Source: Undaria pinnatifida (taxonomy: Eukaryota > Sar > Phaeophyceae > Laminariales > Alariaceae). Taken from it: a DNA stretch of 64,000 nucleotides. Both the position numbers and the translations under genes were made by a program. How positions within the stretch are numbered: position 1 is the stretch's first letter; each line of letters begins with the position of its first letter. Of the stretch, positions 45,046 to 57,400 are shown in pieces. The stretch lies in assembly GCA_012845835.1 (NCBI GenBank), contig JABAKD010000006.1, positions 7,734,637-7,798,636 of the forward strand, read 5' to 3'. The notes below the pieces were generated by a model. The model worked only from the letters and a program-made list of their open reading frames with translations. It was not told where the DNA came from and made no database searches.

Positions 45046-45954
45046 TCCCCTTAGAACTGCAGTGTAGCGTGTACCAGGGTCAACAGGGTGACGTGCATCG
45101 ATCTGTACGCGGAAACTATACAACCCGTTTTTGAGGGGGACAAAATCTGACGGCTGTGGAAGGAATGCATCAGTGTTATCATGTACCAGGTATACTTACG
45201 CTGCACGATCATTGTTGGACTACACGCATCATGTTGGTATATCCCTTGTGGGGCTTCAGAGGGAAAAAATGACGACTAAAACAGACGATATGATGGCAGC
45301 ATCCTTCACAGGAAGCAAGCGACCCGGGCTGCTAGATTAGGTGACGGTTAGTCTGTCGATCTCCGAAATTCAAGTGCCTGTAAGACACGCGCATAGCTTG
45401 CACTGCTGCCGTGTGCTGCATGCTCGCACCATGATGAAAACGCGCTTACCAGGTATACCTTATTTTGTCGCTGTGTACGGACCACCAAGGGTTAATGGGT
45501 TAAGGGTAATGGGTTCATGGTTTATGGTGTAATGGTTAATATTAACAGTTATGTTATGTCAATAGGAAGTTGTGTTGTCGCGATTTAGACCAGCCTGATT
45601 CCAGGAAAATTCTTTGGTTCCGAGTCGTCAAGGTTCTGTGCTATATATAAAGGCTATATACGCAAGGTGGTGACCGCGGCGGCGGCAATCAAAAGATTGA
45701 TATGGCACCATGGTGCGGCGATCTGACCGACACCATACCGGTCGTTTGGTCCTGATGAGGGACGGCAATCGAAGGATTGGTGTGGCACCATGGCACGATT
45801 GTCTCACCGACACCGTACTGATCGTTTGATCCTGACTTCGTGTCCCGGTTTGCGTTTCTTTTTTGGGGAGCTGTTTCTTTTTTTTGTGTTTTTTTTTTTG
45901 TTTTTTTCTTTGTGGCTGTGGACGACCGATGACCGGGCACGCACGCACCTCGAC

Positions 45955-46050
45955 CATAACCCGAACCAGTAACCCGAAACCGTAACCCGAAACCGTAACC
46001 GGAACCCGTAGCTCGAACCCGTATCCCGAACCCAAACCCGAACCCTAGCG
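45955..46050. repeat. Degenerate AACCCGAAACCGT repeats
   Basis: About eight imperfect units (TAACCCGAAACCG, GAACCCGTA, GAACCCAAACCC), ending GAACCCTAGCG. A looser GGGTTAATGGG run of the opposite sense lies at 45488-45530. The words resemble telomere-type repeats, but no clean telomeric unit is present. Confidence 0.6.
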
Positions 46051-46317
46051 TTATGGGGTGACTTGTTTGGATGCTGTGGCTTGTGAGGCTCTTTGTTGGT
46101 TCGGCCGGCGTGGATGCCGTGCTTTCGCCGGCGCGGATGCTGTGGCTTGCTACAACGCATCACCACCCATAGAATTGCAAAAGGACCCACGGAAATTCCT
46201 CGGAAAAAAAAAAAATCGGGGCTACTCTATAGCCCGCTAATATTGACCAAATATTGATTAATGCCACGAAGGATCTTAGCCGTCCCGTGGTCGCCGGGAT
46301 CAATTTTATTTTTTGGA

Positions 46318-46533
46318 CTACAATTTTTGAAAATGCGTTTGCGACAGTTTCGAAAGACTGTCACTTTCTACCATCAGTGGCCACGGTCTGTACAATATTA
46401 ATGGAGGCAGCACATTAGTCAAACCAACATCATGAGGATCGAAGGCTGGCTTGTTGGAGTCGTCAGCACGGCGTGCTTTAGCGGCAACATGGCGGCCCCA
46501 CAAGTTGAGAGGGGTACGGATGTCCTCAGCCAT
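46318..46533 (-). CDS. Small hypothetical protein
   Basis: A 71-codon minus-strand frame begins MAEDIRTPLNLWGRHVAAKA and continues RRADDSNKPAFDPHDVGLTN with a composition that looks like protein. The start context (GACGTCATGGC) is acceptable. It could be a short first exon, since the last ~15 residues (SLSKLSQTHFQKL) are less convincing, or a fragment of a mobile-element gene. Not recognised. Confidence 0.3.
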   Translation of the reverse strand: MAEDIRTPLNLWGRHVAAKARRADDSNKPAFDPHDVGLTNVLPPLILYRPWPLMVESDSLSKLSQTHFQKL

Positions 46534-46781
46534 GACGTCTGTGAAAAAGGTGGGCTCTCGGCTTCCTGTGTCGAGAGCTCCATGACGGCTATGCCTTAAA
46601 GTATAACAGTGGCCATTAACAGCAACCCCCTTCGCCCCCCTCCCCTCCCTTGCCCCCCCCCCCCCCCCTCCCGTCCCGTCCCCTCCTCCTCCCTTCCCCC
46701 TCCCACCCCCATCCCCATTTCCGTCTCCTTCCCCCTCTCAATTTCCTAATGAAAACAACGAAACGAAACGAAACCTACCAG

Positions 46782-47006
46782 TTACGCCGTTGTCGACGCC
46801 ACTGGAGAAGGGACCCTCCCCCCATGTGAACCCGGATTTGGCGGTTTCGCTCCGGTTGAACGTAAAAGAAGGCCGTCGAGGTCTTCCCAACGCCCAGGGG
46901 GTAGGGGTGGAGGTAGGGGGGGCTCTAGAGAGGGCACCCTTCGAGCTGGTGGCGGTGTGGGAAACCCGAGGGGGGGGGGGGCGGAGACGGCTTCAACGCC
47001 TCGAAC
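46782..47006 (+). other. Candidate exon upstream of the pseudokinase gene
   Basis: Bounded by an acceptor (AAACCTACCAG) and a donor (GAAC/GTGAGT). The open frame reads TPLSTPLEKGPSPHVNPD, then LAVSLRLNVKEGRRG, GVGVEVGGALERAPFELVAVW and RRRLQRLE. It might be an upstream exon of the 48449-59225 gene or of a separate gene. No joining exon with matching phase was established. Confidence 0.3.
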
Positions 47007-47080
47007 GTGAGTTAGCCTTGTTTGGTTTGTTTTGCTGTGGTTTGTTTTACTACGATTTGCGATCGAGATTCATTTTTTTC

Positions 47081-47275
47081 AGGGCTTCTCACGGGTCAGA
47101 TCACCGCTCGCGGATCAGGGTGACTTGGCCCGACCCGTGATATTTGAAAACCTCCTGACCCGACCCGGCCAAACCCGTGAGGTTTCGAGCACCTCCAGAT
47201 AACGCGACCCGACTCGACACGCGTTTTTTTTACCCCACCAGACCCAACCGGCGGGCCGGGTCATGACCGCTGAAC
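47081..47275. mobile_element. Short GGCCCG/GACCCG hAT-like MITE
   Basis: Begins CAGGGCTTCTCACGGGTC and ends, reversed, CAGCGGTCATGACCCGGC. The interior has alternating CCCGACCCG and GGCCAAACCCGTGAG words like the arrays at 18185-20935. At 195 bp it would be a short deletion derivative of that element type. The inverted repeat is imperfect. Confidence 0.5.
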
Positions 47276-48448
47276 AGTTTTTTTTTTTTTTACCGCGCCA
47301 AAAGGTAGGGGCCTCTTTCGAGTCGCCTGAAACGTCTCCCAACGCACAGAAGTTGACGTCAGCAGTTACATCTACCCTGGTGCGCGAGTTTCTAGCCACA
47401 GCTGTAGTCTACGACTCCAATCTTTTTTTTTTTTTTGCCTCAAATCTAAAACGGGGGGCCACTCCGGAAGGAAGCCTTGTGTTTTTGATTAGTTGGTTGT
47501 GTTTTGTATTGGTGGGCGCAAGGGGACGGCGAAGAGGGGAGGGGAGGAGGGGGAGTGGGACATGTTCTTGTTTTGTGTCAGATTTAAGGTAAGGAGATGG
47601 GAAAGAAGAGGGAGGGGAAGAGGAAGATGGAGGAACGATAGAGATGGAGAGTTGAGAAGAGAATGAAACGGGAGAGGGATGGGAAATCGAAAGCGAGGTA
47701 AAAGTTTTTTTTTGCGGCCTGTGACGGCGTAGTCCGTGTAACGTCGAGGTCTGCGCATGCACCAGGCATGTCGCAAAATCTGTAATTACACAAAGTACTT
47801 GCGGCGACCGCCGCCTCCCCCCCCGTCCCGCTTGTGATGGCATTTTGTAAAAGCTAACACGAAAATAATTGCTGCTGCTGCCGCCGCCGCCGCCACCACC
47901 TCCATCGCTACCTTGTTTGTCAGGGCTACCGTGCGTCGGACGGCCGTCTTCAGGCCAACACAGCGCACACCTCGCGGCGATGGGGTGAGTGACTATCTGG
48001 ATGGTAGGGTTGAATTTGGTTGGGCTGGGATGCTGTGTCTTTGCATAGTCGGCGGTTGGTTGTGGGTAGGTTGGTCCGTTTTCAGTTTGTGGGTGGGTGG
48101 TGGTGGCGGTGGGTGGGTGGTGATGGATGGGTCTACTCTTAATTGTGACACGACCAACAGTCCTGCTTTCGTTGGGTTTTGATCAGGTTGGGTTGGAGTG
48201 GGATGGGGTGGGGGTAGGGTGGGTCTCGTTGGTTGATATGGTTTTCTTTGAGGCAGGATCCGTTGTGCGTGTTTTTGTTCGATTTGTTTTTTTGGTAGTG
48301 TTTTGTTTTGTTAGGCTTGCTTGCTTGCTTAGTAAACACCGTCGCTCGCCGACTACTATTAAGGTTAGCAGTTGGCACCCGCGAGTGTCCACGGCCAGGA
48401 TTGTAAAGGTGCGTTACAAAACAAAAGACTTGCGTATTGTAACGCCAG

Positions 48449-51400
48449 AAATTCCCGCCCCCCTTCTGCCCCCACCCGCTCCCCTCCCATCATGCCCTTC
48501 CAAACTTGAAGCGACCACCGAGAGGGGCACACTCTCCGTCCCCCCCTCGCCAGCGCGGAGGGCCATCGTCCTCGACCAAGGGCGGCCAACGACCCAAGCA
48601 CAAGCGCCCCCCCTCGTCGTCCTCCCCCTCTTCGTCAAAAGCTGAAGGAAAGACTGGGACGCCGTCGCATAGACGCGGCGGCAGTGGCGGTAGCGGTGAT
48701 AGTGGCGGTAGGGGTGGGCCGGCGCGGTCGACGAGCTCGGAGACGGGGCCTCTTTCTCCGTCTGGACGAGGATGGGGACGGGAGGGGGAAGGAGGTGATG
48801 CATCCCCGACCCCCGGGTCGACTGTCCATGGAATACCGCCTCCTCACCCGGTGGTAGAAGCGACCCCGAAAAGGGTGGCGAGGAGCCTCATGTTTACCTC
48901 GGCCGCGCGCAAACGTGGCAGCGGCTATGGGAGTAGTGTCGGTGGTAGTAGCTTCGGCGGGGGCAGCAGCGTCGGAGGGAGCGTTAGCGGGAGCGGGGTT
49001 TTCGAGGATGACGGCGCTGCCGCCACGCCTACCTCTTCGCTGGGGGCTGCCACGGCGTACTCTTCCCGCGGCCGGGGCGGGGTGCCGCCCTCCCCGTCAG
49101 GCAGCGTCTTCAGCGACATCAGCGGGACTGAAGGTGTCTTTGCCGGCGCTTACGGTGGTGGTGGCGGCGCCGCCAACAACCGGCGCCGCGGTCCACTGTC
49201 GTCCCGTGGCTCTGGCCCGCTCACGCTTACCTTACCCGCTATGCTAGAGAGTGAGGACGGGGGCGGGAGTGGTGTCCCTCGAGAGGACCCCCCGCGGTCG
49301 CCGCTCAGCAGATTGGCGGCCGCTAACCTTGCGGAAGAAGCGCAACGAACCGCGAAGGGAACGAGCTTTACGGGCACGGCGTTGACGGGTGATGCTGCTT
49401 CGGCGGCGGCGGTGGCAGGGGCAGGGGAAGGGGCGGCAACGGGAGGGGTGGCGGCGGGGGCGGTAGCCAAGGGGGCGGCGGCGACGAACGCACCAGGGGC
49501 GGTGGTGTCTTCTTCTCGGAGTGACGCTTGGCTGTTGGCGGCGGCGGTTGTCGCGGCGGTGGAGCGAAGTGAGCCCGCGGAGGCGAGGGGGCGCGTGCGG
49601 CCGGCGGCGGCGACGGCTGTTAACCTGGCGGGGGCGCTCGAGGCGCTGCAGCCTGAACAGGTCGGCAAATCGGGCAGGGCAGATGACGTCATTGATAAGG
49701 CTGGGCTTGCCTCGAGCGTTGTGAGGGAGGTGGGCGTTTTGACGCTGGAGGAAGGGCATGGTGGTGGTGGTGCCGGTGGTACTACGGAGGGGCAGATGGA
49801 CGAGGAGGCGGTGGAAGCAGCGGGGGCGATACTTTCGGAGGCCGGGCTTGCGGTAGATTCTTTAGCGCAGGTTAGTAGCGGACGTTTGTTGTTATTTTTT
49901 GCCCCTCGAGTGTGAAGCTGGTTGCTGTTTTTTTGTTTGTGCGACGTTAGTGCTTTTATTTTTTGTTCTCAGCCTCCTATCCCACGTCATATATATATTC
50001 AACCCTGTGCTACTCTCGTTCTTCCCCCCCCCCCCCCTGTCTCATCTTTTTTTTTTTGTTTTGTTTTTGGCGGTCGCCATGATAATTATCGAGTTAGATC
50101 ATATTGCGCGGGTCGGAGAACCGTAACTCCGCACAAGGGGAATGATTGCATCGCGTAGTGTGAATATGTTGAGGCACCCAGGAGGCAGTTGCATAGTAAT
50201 GCCCATTACTGTCTCTGGAGTGGCCACACTAGAAAACAAAGTAACTCATTGATCGCTGTCATCCGTAAGCAAGAAAGTAGTCACAAGGTGCTGAAGTCCG
50301 TCTTACGAGCGGTGCTTGGAAGGATGCAGTTCACCCTTCATGCGACTCGCCGAACACCCCACGGCGCTTCGTGCTTGGTGCAAGAAATGTCTGTCGGATT
50401 GGTGAAAACCCGAAGTGCTCCGTCCCGGCAGAGTAGAGATGCGAGGGCCTAAGGTCATACGACTACGGCCATGCACAAAATGAATACCCCCCCCCCCCCC
50501 CCCCCCCCCCCCCTTTCGTTGCCAGACGATACAATGGTGGTCCTGCGATAGCGTGATACTCTCTCGTCTAAGCCCCCTTTTTTCTCGATGAAAATCGCTT
50601 GTCAAGACCTCATCTTACCTACCGCACTGTCCCGTGCTAGGGATATCGCTTTAGTGCGTATATGATTGTCCGGCAAGGCACCACACTAGTGACAAAGCAC
50701 GCTAAAAACGATGGCCCCCCATTCCCTTGTCCCCGAGATTCACAAAAAACACAGTTTCACAAGCAATAACACCCTCCTAACCCTTCGCATCCTTTTGCCC
50801 GCCCCCCTCCTAACCCTAAATATATGTATGATAGTTGGCGTCGGTTGGCACCGACGCTGTGAAATATTATATGTATATTGGGGTTGGCGTTGGTTGGCAA
50901 CGACGCTGTAAACATGCCAATAACGGCGTGAGCTAGACAACCAGGGTAACCCTTTTTTTTTTTTTTTTCTTTGGCGGTCATCATGATGGTTATCGAGTTA
51001 GATCATATTGTGCGGGGTGGAGAACCCAAACTCCGGACAAGGGGAATGATCGCATCACTTAGTGTGGATATGGTAAGGCACCCATGAGGCAAGTTACATA
51101 GTAATACCCATTGCTGTCTCTGGAGTGGCCGCACCATAAAACAAAGTAACTCAATGGCGATGTCACCCATAAGCAAGAAAGTAGGCACAAGGTGCCGAAG
51201 TTCGTCACACGAGTTGTTCTTGGAAGGATGCAGTTCATCCTTCATGCGACTCGCCGAACACTTCACGGCGCTTCGTGCTTGGTGCAAGCAATGTCTGCCT
51301 GGTTGGTGAAAACCCGACGTGTTCCGTCCCGGCATCGCAGGAATGCGAGGGTCTAAGGTCATACGACTGCGGCCATGCACAAACTGAGTACACCCCCCCC

Positions 51401-54400
51401 CTCCCCCCGCCCCGTGCTCCCCTTTCCTCTCATTTTGTGTTCCCCCGCGGGAATGCCGCCACATACCCCCCACTGTAAACCAATCGCTGTGTATCCCAGA
51501 CCGCGCGCGCCTTCGCTTGGGGCGGAAACGAGGTTAGCAAGCTCAGCGATTGCGCCGCATTTGTGATGCGCCACCGTACGGCTACTGCGGCAGTGGTGGA
51601 AGCGGCGCGTAGGGCGGGGCTTTTCTTGGCCGCTCTCGCGACGGGCGAGGGCAAGGGGCCGAGGGAGAAGGCTGAGGCGCAGCGGCTGTGGCTGTCGGTG
51701 TTGGACCGCCACGAGGCGTGGTTAAGACGCAGGTGGGGGGGGGGGGGGGGGGGTAAGATGAGGGGAGGGGGGGGAGGGGTAGGGGCTGGAGGAGAGGAGA
51801 TGACGGGGGTAGGGGGCAGGCGGGGGGCTGTACTCATTTCATGCATAGCCCCACAACGCAGATGTTGCCGCAAGAGAAAGGCGTCTTTTCGTGTTTTACA
51901 CCCGTTGTAATACCATGTTCGGGGGTGGGAGGGGTTCTTACCAGCTCTGTTGGTTACGAATCTTTGGTTCCGACCCCTTTCTCTGCTGTCTCTGCTGCTG
52001 ATTTTCGTTGTTTTGCTGTTTCTGCCGCGGACTGCTGCTGCTGCTGTTGCTGACACTGCTGCTGCTACCGCTGCTGCTTTATTCTGCAGAGACTCTCGGA
52101 ACGGGTTGCTGACGGCGGAGCTGGAAATACCGGCCGAGACTGTGACCGTTTTCAGGGATTGCCGGCTGCTGCCGAAGGTGAGACAGCAAGACACACTTTT
52201 TTGCCCCGGCGTGTATCACTTGTGCACGAACAGAAGCGTTTTTCTAGCTGCTGCCTGCCCAAATGCGCTGCACAAAGTGTACTGCTATCATACACGATTA
52301 GTGATCTATGAAATTCGATGCTAATCGACGAGCGTAAAAAGCTGAAAAGTGGGAATGCTGAACTCTATTCGCGATAAAAGCGACGGCAAACCCCGGGGGG
52401 AAGGGAAGACACCTGTGACCACGGCTTGTCCAGAACGTCGCTGAGGGTAAAACCTCATACGAGTTGAGGTGGAGAGTAAAAAAGTGATGATTAAGAACAT
52501 ACGTTCTATGAAAAGCACCCTCTAATTACCACAAACCCAGCCTATACGGCAAGTAGGCTCAGTGCCAAGTAGTGACTTCCCCATCCCACTCCCGTCTTCG
52601 CTAAAAGTTGTTCGGCGACTCACTTCCAGATTATCTCGTCCGTCCTTAACCAACGACCTCAGGGAGCATTCGGCGAGACGTGCGCAGCCGAGTACCTTGG
52701 CATACCGGTCGCCGCGACGATCCTGGCGCATCCTATCCCCCCTCCCCTGCCTGCCACCGCCTCCGGCGTTCTGGAGAAACCTCCAACCACCACCTCCACC
52801 GGTAGCGCTACAGCCGCGGACACGGTTGCTGCTGCTACTGCCGCTACCGCTCTCCGCGCAACCGCGACTTCCGAGATGCGCGCGCTAGCTTCTCTCGTGC
52901 CCCCGCACCCGCGACTCGCGCGCATTCACGGCCTCGAGACATTCCCGACGGTGGCTGCTGTCTCCTCGCACCGCGTTGTGACGGGGGGCCACACTGGGAA
53001 GGTCGGGCAGGCGAGGGGGGAAGGGGGGGGGGAACGCGTTGTTACCGCCCCTGAGACTCCGGTTTTGGTGCTCGTGGGTGAGGTGGTCGATGGGGGTACC
53101 CTGCGTGACCGCGTGGCGGCTAGCGCCGCTGTCATCGCCGCTAACAGCGCAGCTGACGGCGCTGCCGATGGTGCCCGCGGCGGCGTGGACGGAGTAGGAG
53201 ACAAGCGAGGACAACCAGGAGATGTTGCTGTTGGGGGGGGGGGGGGCGGAGATGGCGCTGGTGATGATGGGGCAAGCCGCGTAGATGGGGCCGCAGAGAA
53301 TGGGCCGCCCGAAGCTGGCGCTCCCGAAATTGGGGCTCCCAATGATGGGGGTCCCGAAAATGGCGTTGCTGAAAAAGGAGTTGCCGACCACGGCGCTACC
53401 GATGGTGGTGTTATGGATGGTGCTAACGGGGCTGGTGCTGGCGGGGGTGGCGCTCGGGAAACGGCGAAGGCACGGCAGGCGCGGGGGCTGCTGCTGCAGC
53501 GGAGACGGGTGCTCGCCGATGTCGCGGAGGGACTCGCGTTCCTGCACGAGCGGGGCGTGTGGCACGGGGCATTGTCGGCGAAGAACGTTCTGCTGGACGC
53601 CGAGGGGAGGGCGAAGGTGGGGACAGTTACAGTAGTGACGATGGCGACGATGCGCGCGGGAGATTTATTACAAGCGAATGCGAGGTTCTATTTTGCACCA
53701 CGCCAAGAAAATTGTGACCCTCAGAGACCCCTTTCCGAGATCGCTGAAGTACTTTTTTGCTTATTTATCAGTTGATTTCGACCGCGGAGCAACACCAAAC
53801 ATCCACGAACACACACAACAAGTTGATGACAGTTGCGAACTTCCTGCTGCGAGAGTTTCTAGTAATAGCGATAGCGGACCTTCGCACGGCAACGGGCGCT
53901 TGTTCTCCCCCTCCTCGCCCACCCCTGTTTTCAAACGCGGCTGCTATAAAAAGCTAGCACGGACAGTTCTCTCTTGGAGGCTTGTGACAGCAGAACGTGT
54001 GTGCGCGCGAACGCGTGTGTGCGTGTGTGTGCACGCGCGCGTGTGTGCGTGTGTGTGGGTGTACGTGTGCATATGTGTGTGGATGCGTGTGCGTGTCTGC
54101 CTGCGTCTGTGCCTGCATCTGTGCATGCGTCTGTGCCTGTGCCTGGATCCGTGTCTATGCATGTGTCTGTCTGCGTGTGCTTGTGTGCCTGTGTATTACT
54201 TCTTGTGTGCGCATGCCCCTCCTTCCTCTCCCCCTCCGCGTTTCCCCTTCCGCGTCCCACCCCAGGCGTGCTCCTTAACACCCCCTAACGAAAACACGCC
54301 CGCCTGCCACACCATTCCTTCCGCTTTTTTAACGCGCATGTCTCCACTCGATCCTACCTTCCGCTATTCTCAAACGCGCTTGTTTCACACTTCATGCGTC

Positions 54401-57400
54401 GCAGCTCTTCCTGTTCGGCATGCCCGAGACCCGAAAAGCGGTGGAAGCGTGGCGCGGCGTTTCTGCGGCGGCAATCTCTGCCGCGTCCACTCCTTCTGAC
54501 AGTGTCGAGGCTGACACTTGTGTCAAGGACGCAGTCGACGCTACCGCGGCCGCCCCGCCAGCGAAGAACTGCTTGGAGCTGCGGACCGTGTGGACCCCGC
54601 CGGAAGCATTGACGACGGTGGCGACAGCGGCGATGATTGACCCGCCGGAGGAAGGAAGCGCGGCGGTCGCGGCCGAGCGTGAGAGAGTCGGCATAGCGGC
54701 GGACGCGTACGCTTTCGGAATGATCGCGTGGGAGGTACGCGAGGTTTTTAGTTTTTTGCTTTGGGAGTTGCATATCGGTTGTGGTGCGGCGCGGTGCGGT
54801 GAGGTGCGGTGCGTATTTTGTGTTTACGTCGGTGTGATGGGTGCACCTGCTTGCATGCGTGCATGGGTGTGTGTGTGCGTGCTCGTGTGTGCTTCTGTGC
54901 GTGCGCGCGTGTGCGTGGTGTTCGCGCATGCTTGTTGCCCTCTCTGTGCCAGCGATCGGCCTGTCTTTTCGCGCGACAGCTGATGGTATGTGCTCTTTTT
55001 GGTCGAAATTCCGTGCTGAGCTTCTGAAACAGAACGAACGCTTTCCTGACACCTGGTGAAGTGAGAAGTTGCTTTTGCTACAGGTTTTATTTAATGGTGC
55101 TTTAGTTGCGCGCCAGGGGCTGAAACAACCTTCAGCTATACGAGGACACGCGACCAAAAAAAAAAACATTCTCTAAAATTATCGGAATGAAGAATAGTCC
55201 AGACCGGAGGAGATTTCTGCACGAGTCGAGTAGTTTTTTTAACTCATGCTTTTCACTCGGATTTAGTATCACCCCCCCTTGTCTACTTCTTTGAATTTTT
55301 CGGGTGCCCCTGATTTATGGTGTTATGTTGTGTTGTCGCTGATGTTGTTCGTCCTTCAAAACACCGCTCTACCTAGCGGTTGAAGCCTCACCTGCGGTAT
55401 CGCTTTCTCTCGTGCATGTGCTTACCGGTCCGCCCACGTACGGTCTCCTCAAAAATCACATTTTTTTTCATTATTTCACCCTTTTTATGACCCTGCTACG
55501 TGCCAGGTATACGTTTTTCGTGTTATCGCTTGTATGTGCGTCTTTTTAAAAACCGCTCCACCTGGCGACTGAAAACTCATCTGCCTTACCGTTGTCCCTG
55601 CGTTGCACAGGTGCTCACCGGCCGCCAGCCGTGGGCGGGCGTCGACATCAACGACGTGTCCGCTAGAGTGTCTCGCGGCGAACGCCCTCCGCTAGCCTTC
55701 GAAGGGACTAGCCTTGAAGGCCACGATGGTTTCGGTGACCTCGTGCGTCTCCTTTGGGCCCAAGAGCCAATCGCGAGACCCGCGCTAGAAGATGTCGCGC
55801 GGAGCCTCCGTGGTACCGAGCCGACCCCCGCTGACTCTCCCCGCGTAGCGGAAGGTTCAACGAATCCGGCGGAGTTGACGAAGTCGGCGCCTCTTGCGAA
55901 GGGAGGGGCGCAGAGCCTCCGCGTTACCGAGCCAGCCCGCGCTGACTCTCCCCGCGTAGCGGAAGGTCCAACGACTTCGGTGGAGTTGACGAAGTCGGCG
56001 AATCTTGCGGAGGGAGGGGCGCAGAGCCTCCGCGGTACCGAGCCGACCCGCTCTGACTCTCCCCGCGTAGCGGAAGGTTCAACGATTTCGGCGGAGTTCA
56101 CGGAGTCGGTGCCTCATGCAGAGGGAGGTGATCAGGAGTTGGGCATCGGCGAGATAGACGGCAATTCCATGCTCCATGCTGATGACATAAACCGAGATTT
56201 GTTGGTAGCGGCGGAGGCGAGAGTGGAAAAGGAAGGAGGGGGGGCGGATGCGGAAGCGAAGCCGGAGACTGCGGCGGACGGGCGGGACATGCAGAAGGAG
56301 GAAGGAGTGAGCAAGGCGGTGACTGATGACAAGCTTGTATGCACAGCTTTGGCGCCATCATCCCCCTTGCCGGAAACCAAGAACACGATTTATTATTCGG
56401 CCGCAGTTAACACGCCAAAAAATCCCGCTTCTGATACCAATTGCGGAGACAAAATCGCGCCGTCTGTCGGCAAAGACGGCGGTGGCAGCGATCAGTTGGT
56501 TCTCGGCGTTTCGCTCTCGCCGATCCCCGGGGGGGGGAGCAGGGAGCGGGCACGACCGGAGGAGCTGGAGTCGCCGGGAGATGCCGACGGCAGCGGTGGC
56601 GAGTTGACATTGCCGGAAGACGAGAGTTGCGCGGGTAAGGGCAGCCGCATTGTGGAAGGCCTCAGTCCGAAGATGGTCGCGGCGGCTTTGACGACGGCGC
56701 TGTCGTCGGCGGTAGCAAACGACGCGGATGGGGATACCGGCGGCAGCGGCGGTGGAACCGTGGTGACGCCGCAAGCGGAGGCGGCGACAGCTGAGGTGGC
56801 GACAGCTGAGGCGGCGACAGCTGAGGCGGCGGGGGCGGCGGCGGCAGGGGCAGGGGCCACGACGGCGGAGGCGAGGAGCTTTTCGCTTGTAGACCGGGAA
56901 AAGAAGAAACCGCGATCTCGGAAAAAAAAACGTGCGAAGAGCTTGGCGGAGGTGGTGACCAAGACCTGGCGAGACATTATGTCGGAGGACGGTTGGGCGG
57001 ACAGGGACTGCGACGATGGAGAGGGCGCTGGCTCTGACATTTTTTACGGCGCGGTCAGCGACGTTAGTCCTAAAAAAGGTGTCGCGGATTACGGGGATGA
57101 TATGAACAGGCAGCCCTGGGTCACTCCTCGTGGAGGGGCTGGACCGATCGACCATGAGGCGGTAAAACGCGATGCTTTCGCGGTGGGTGCAGGGTCTGAC
57201 GCCAAGTCTTCATTCCCGGCGATGCAGTCCAGTCCGTTGACAGCTAAGTTTTCGCGGCCACTGCTTAGCTCGTCGCCGCTTGGCTCGGGGGACACTCCGC
57301 CATACCTGCATCACAAGGGGGTGTCCGACGTCGGCGATGACGAGCCGTGGGCGAAGCGGCGGGCTAGGGGAGTGGGGGCGGGGATGTTAATCCCACCCCT

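Noticed and set aside
47924-48420. Small upstream exons of the pseudokinase (47924-47984, 48333-48363)
   Set aside because: Splice-like signals bracket them, but they are too short and no phase-consistent chain into 48449 could be shown.
48506-48640. TTG at 48506 as the start of the pseudokinase
   Set aside because: The frame is open upstream to an acceptor-like CAG at 48448. No ATG lies near, so this is an internal exon rather than the start.
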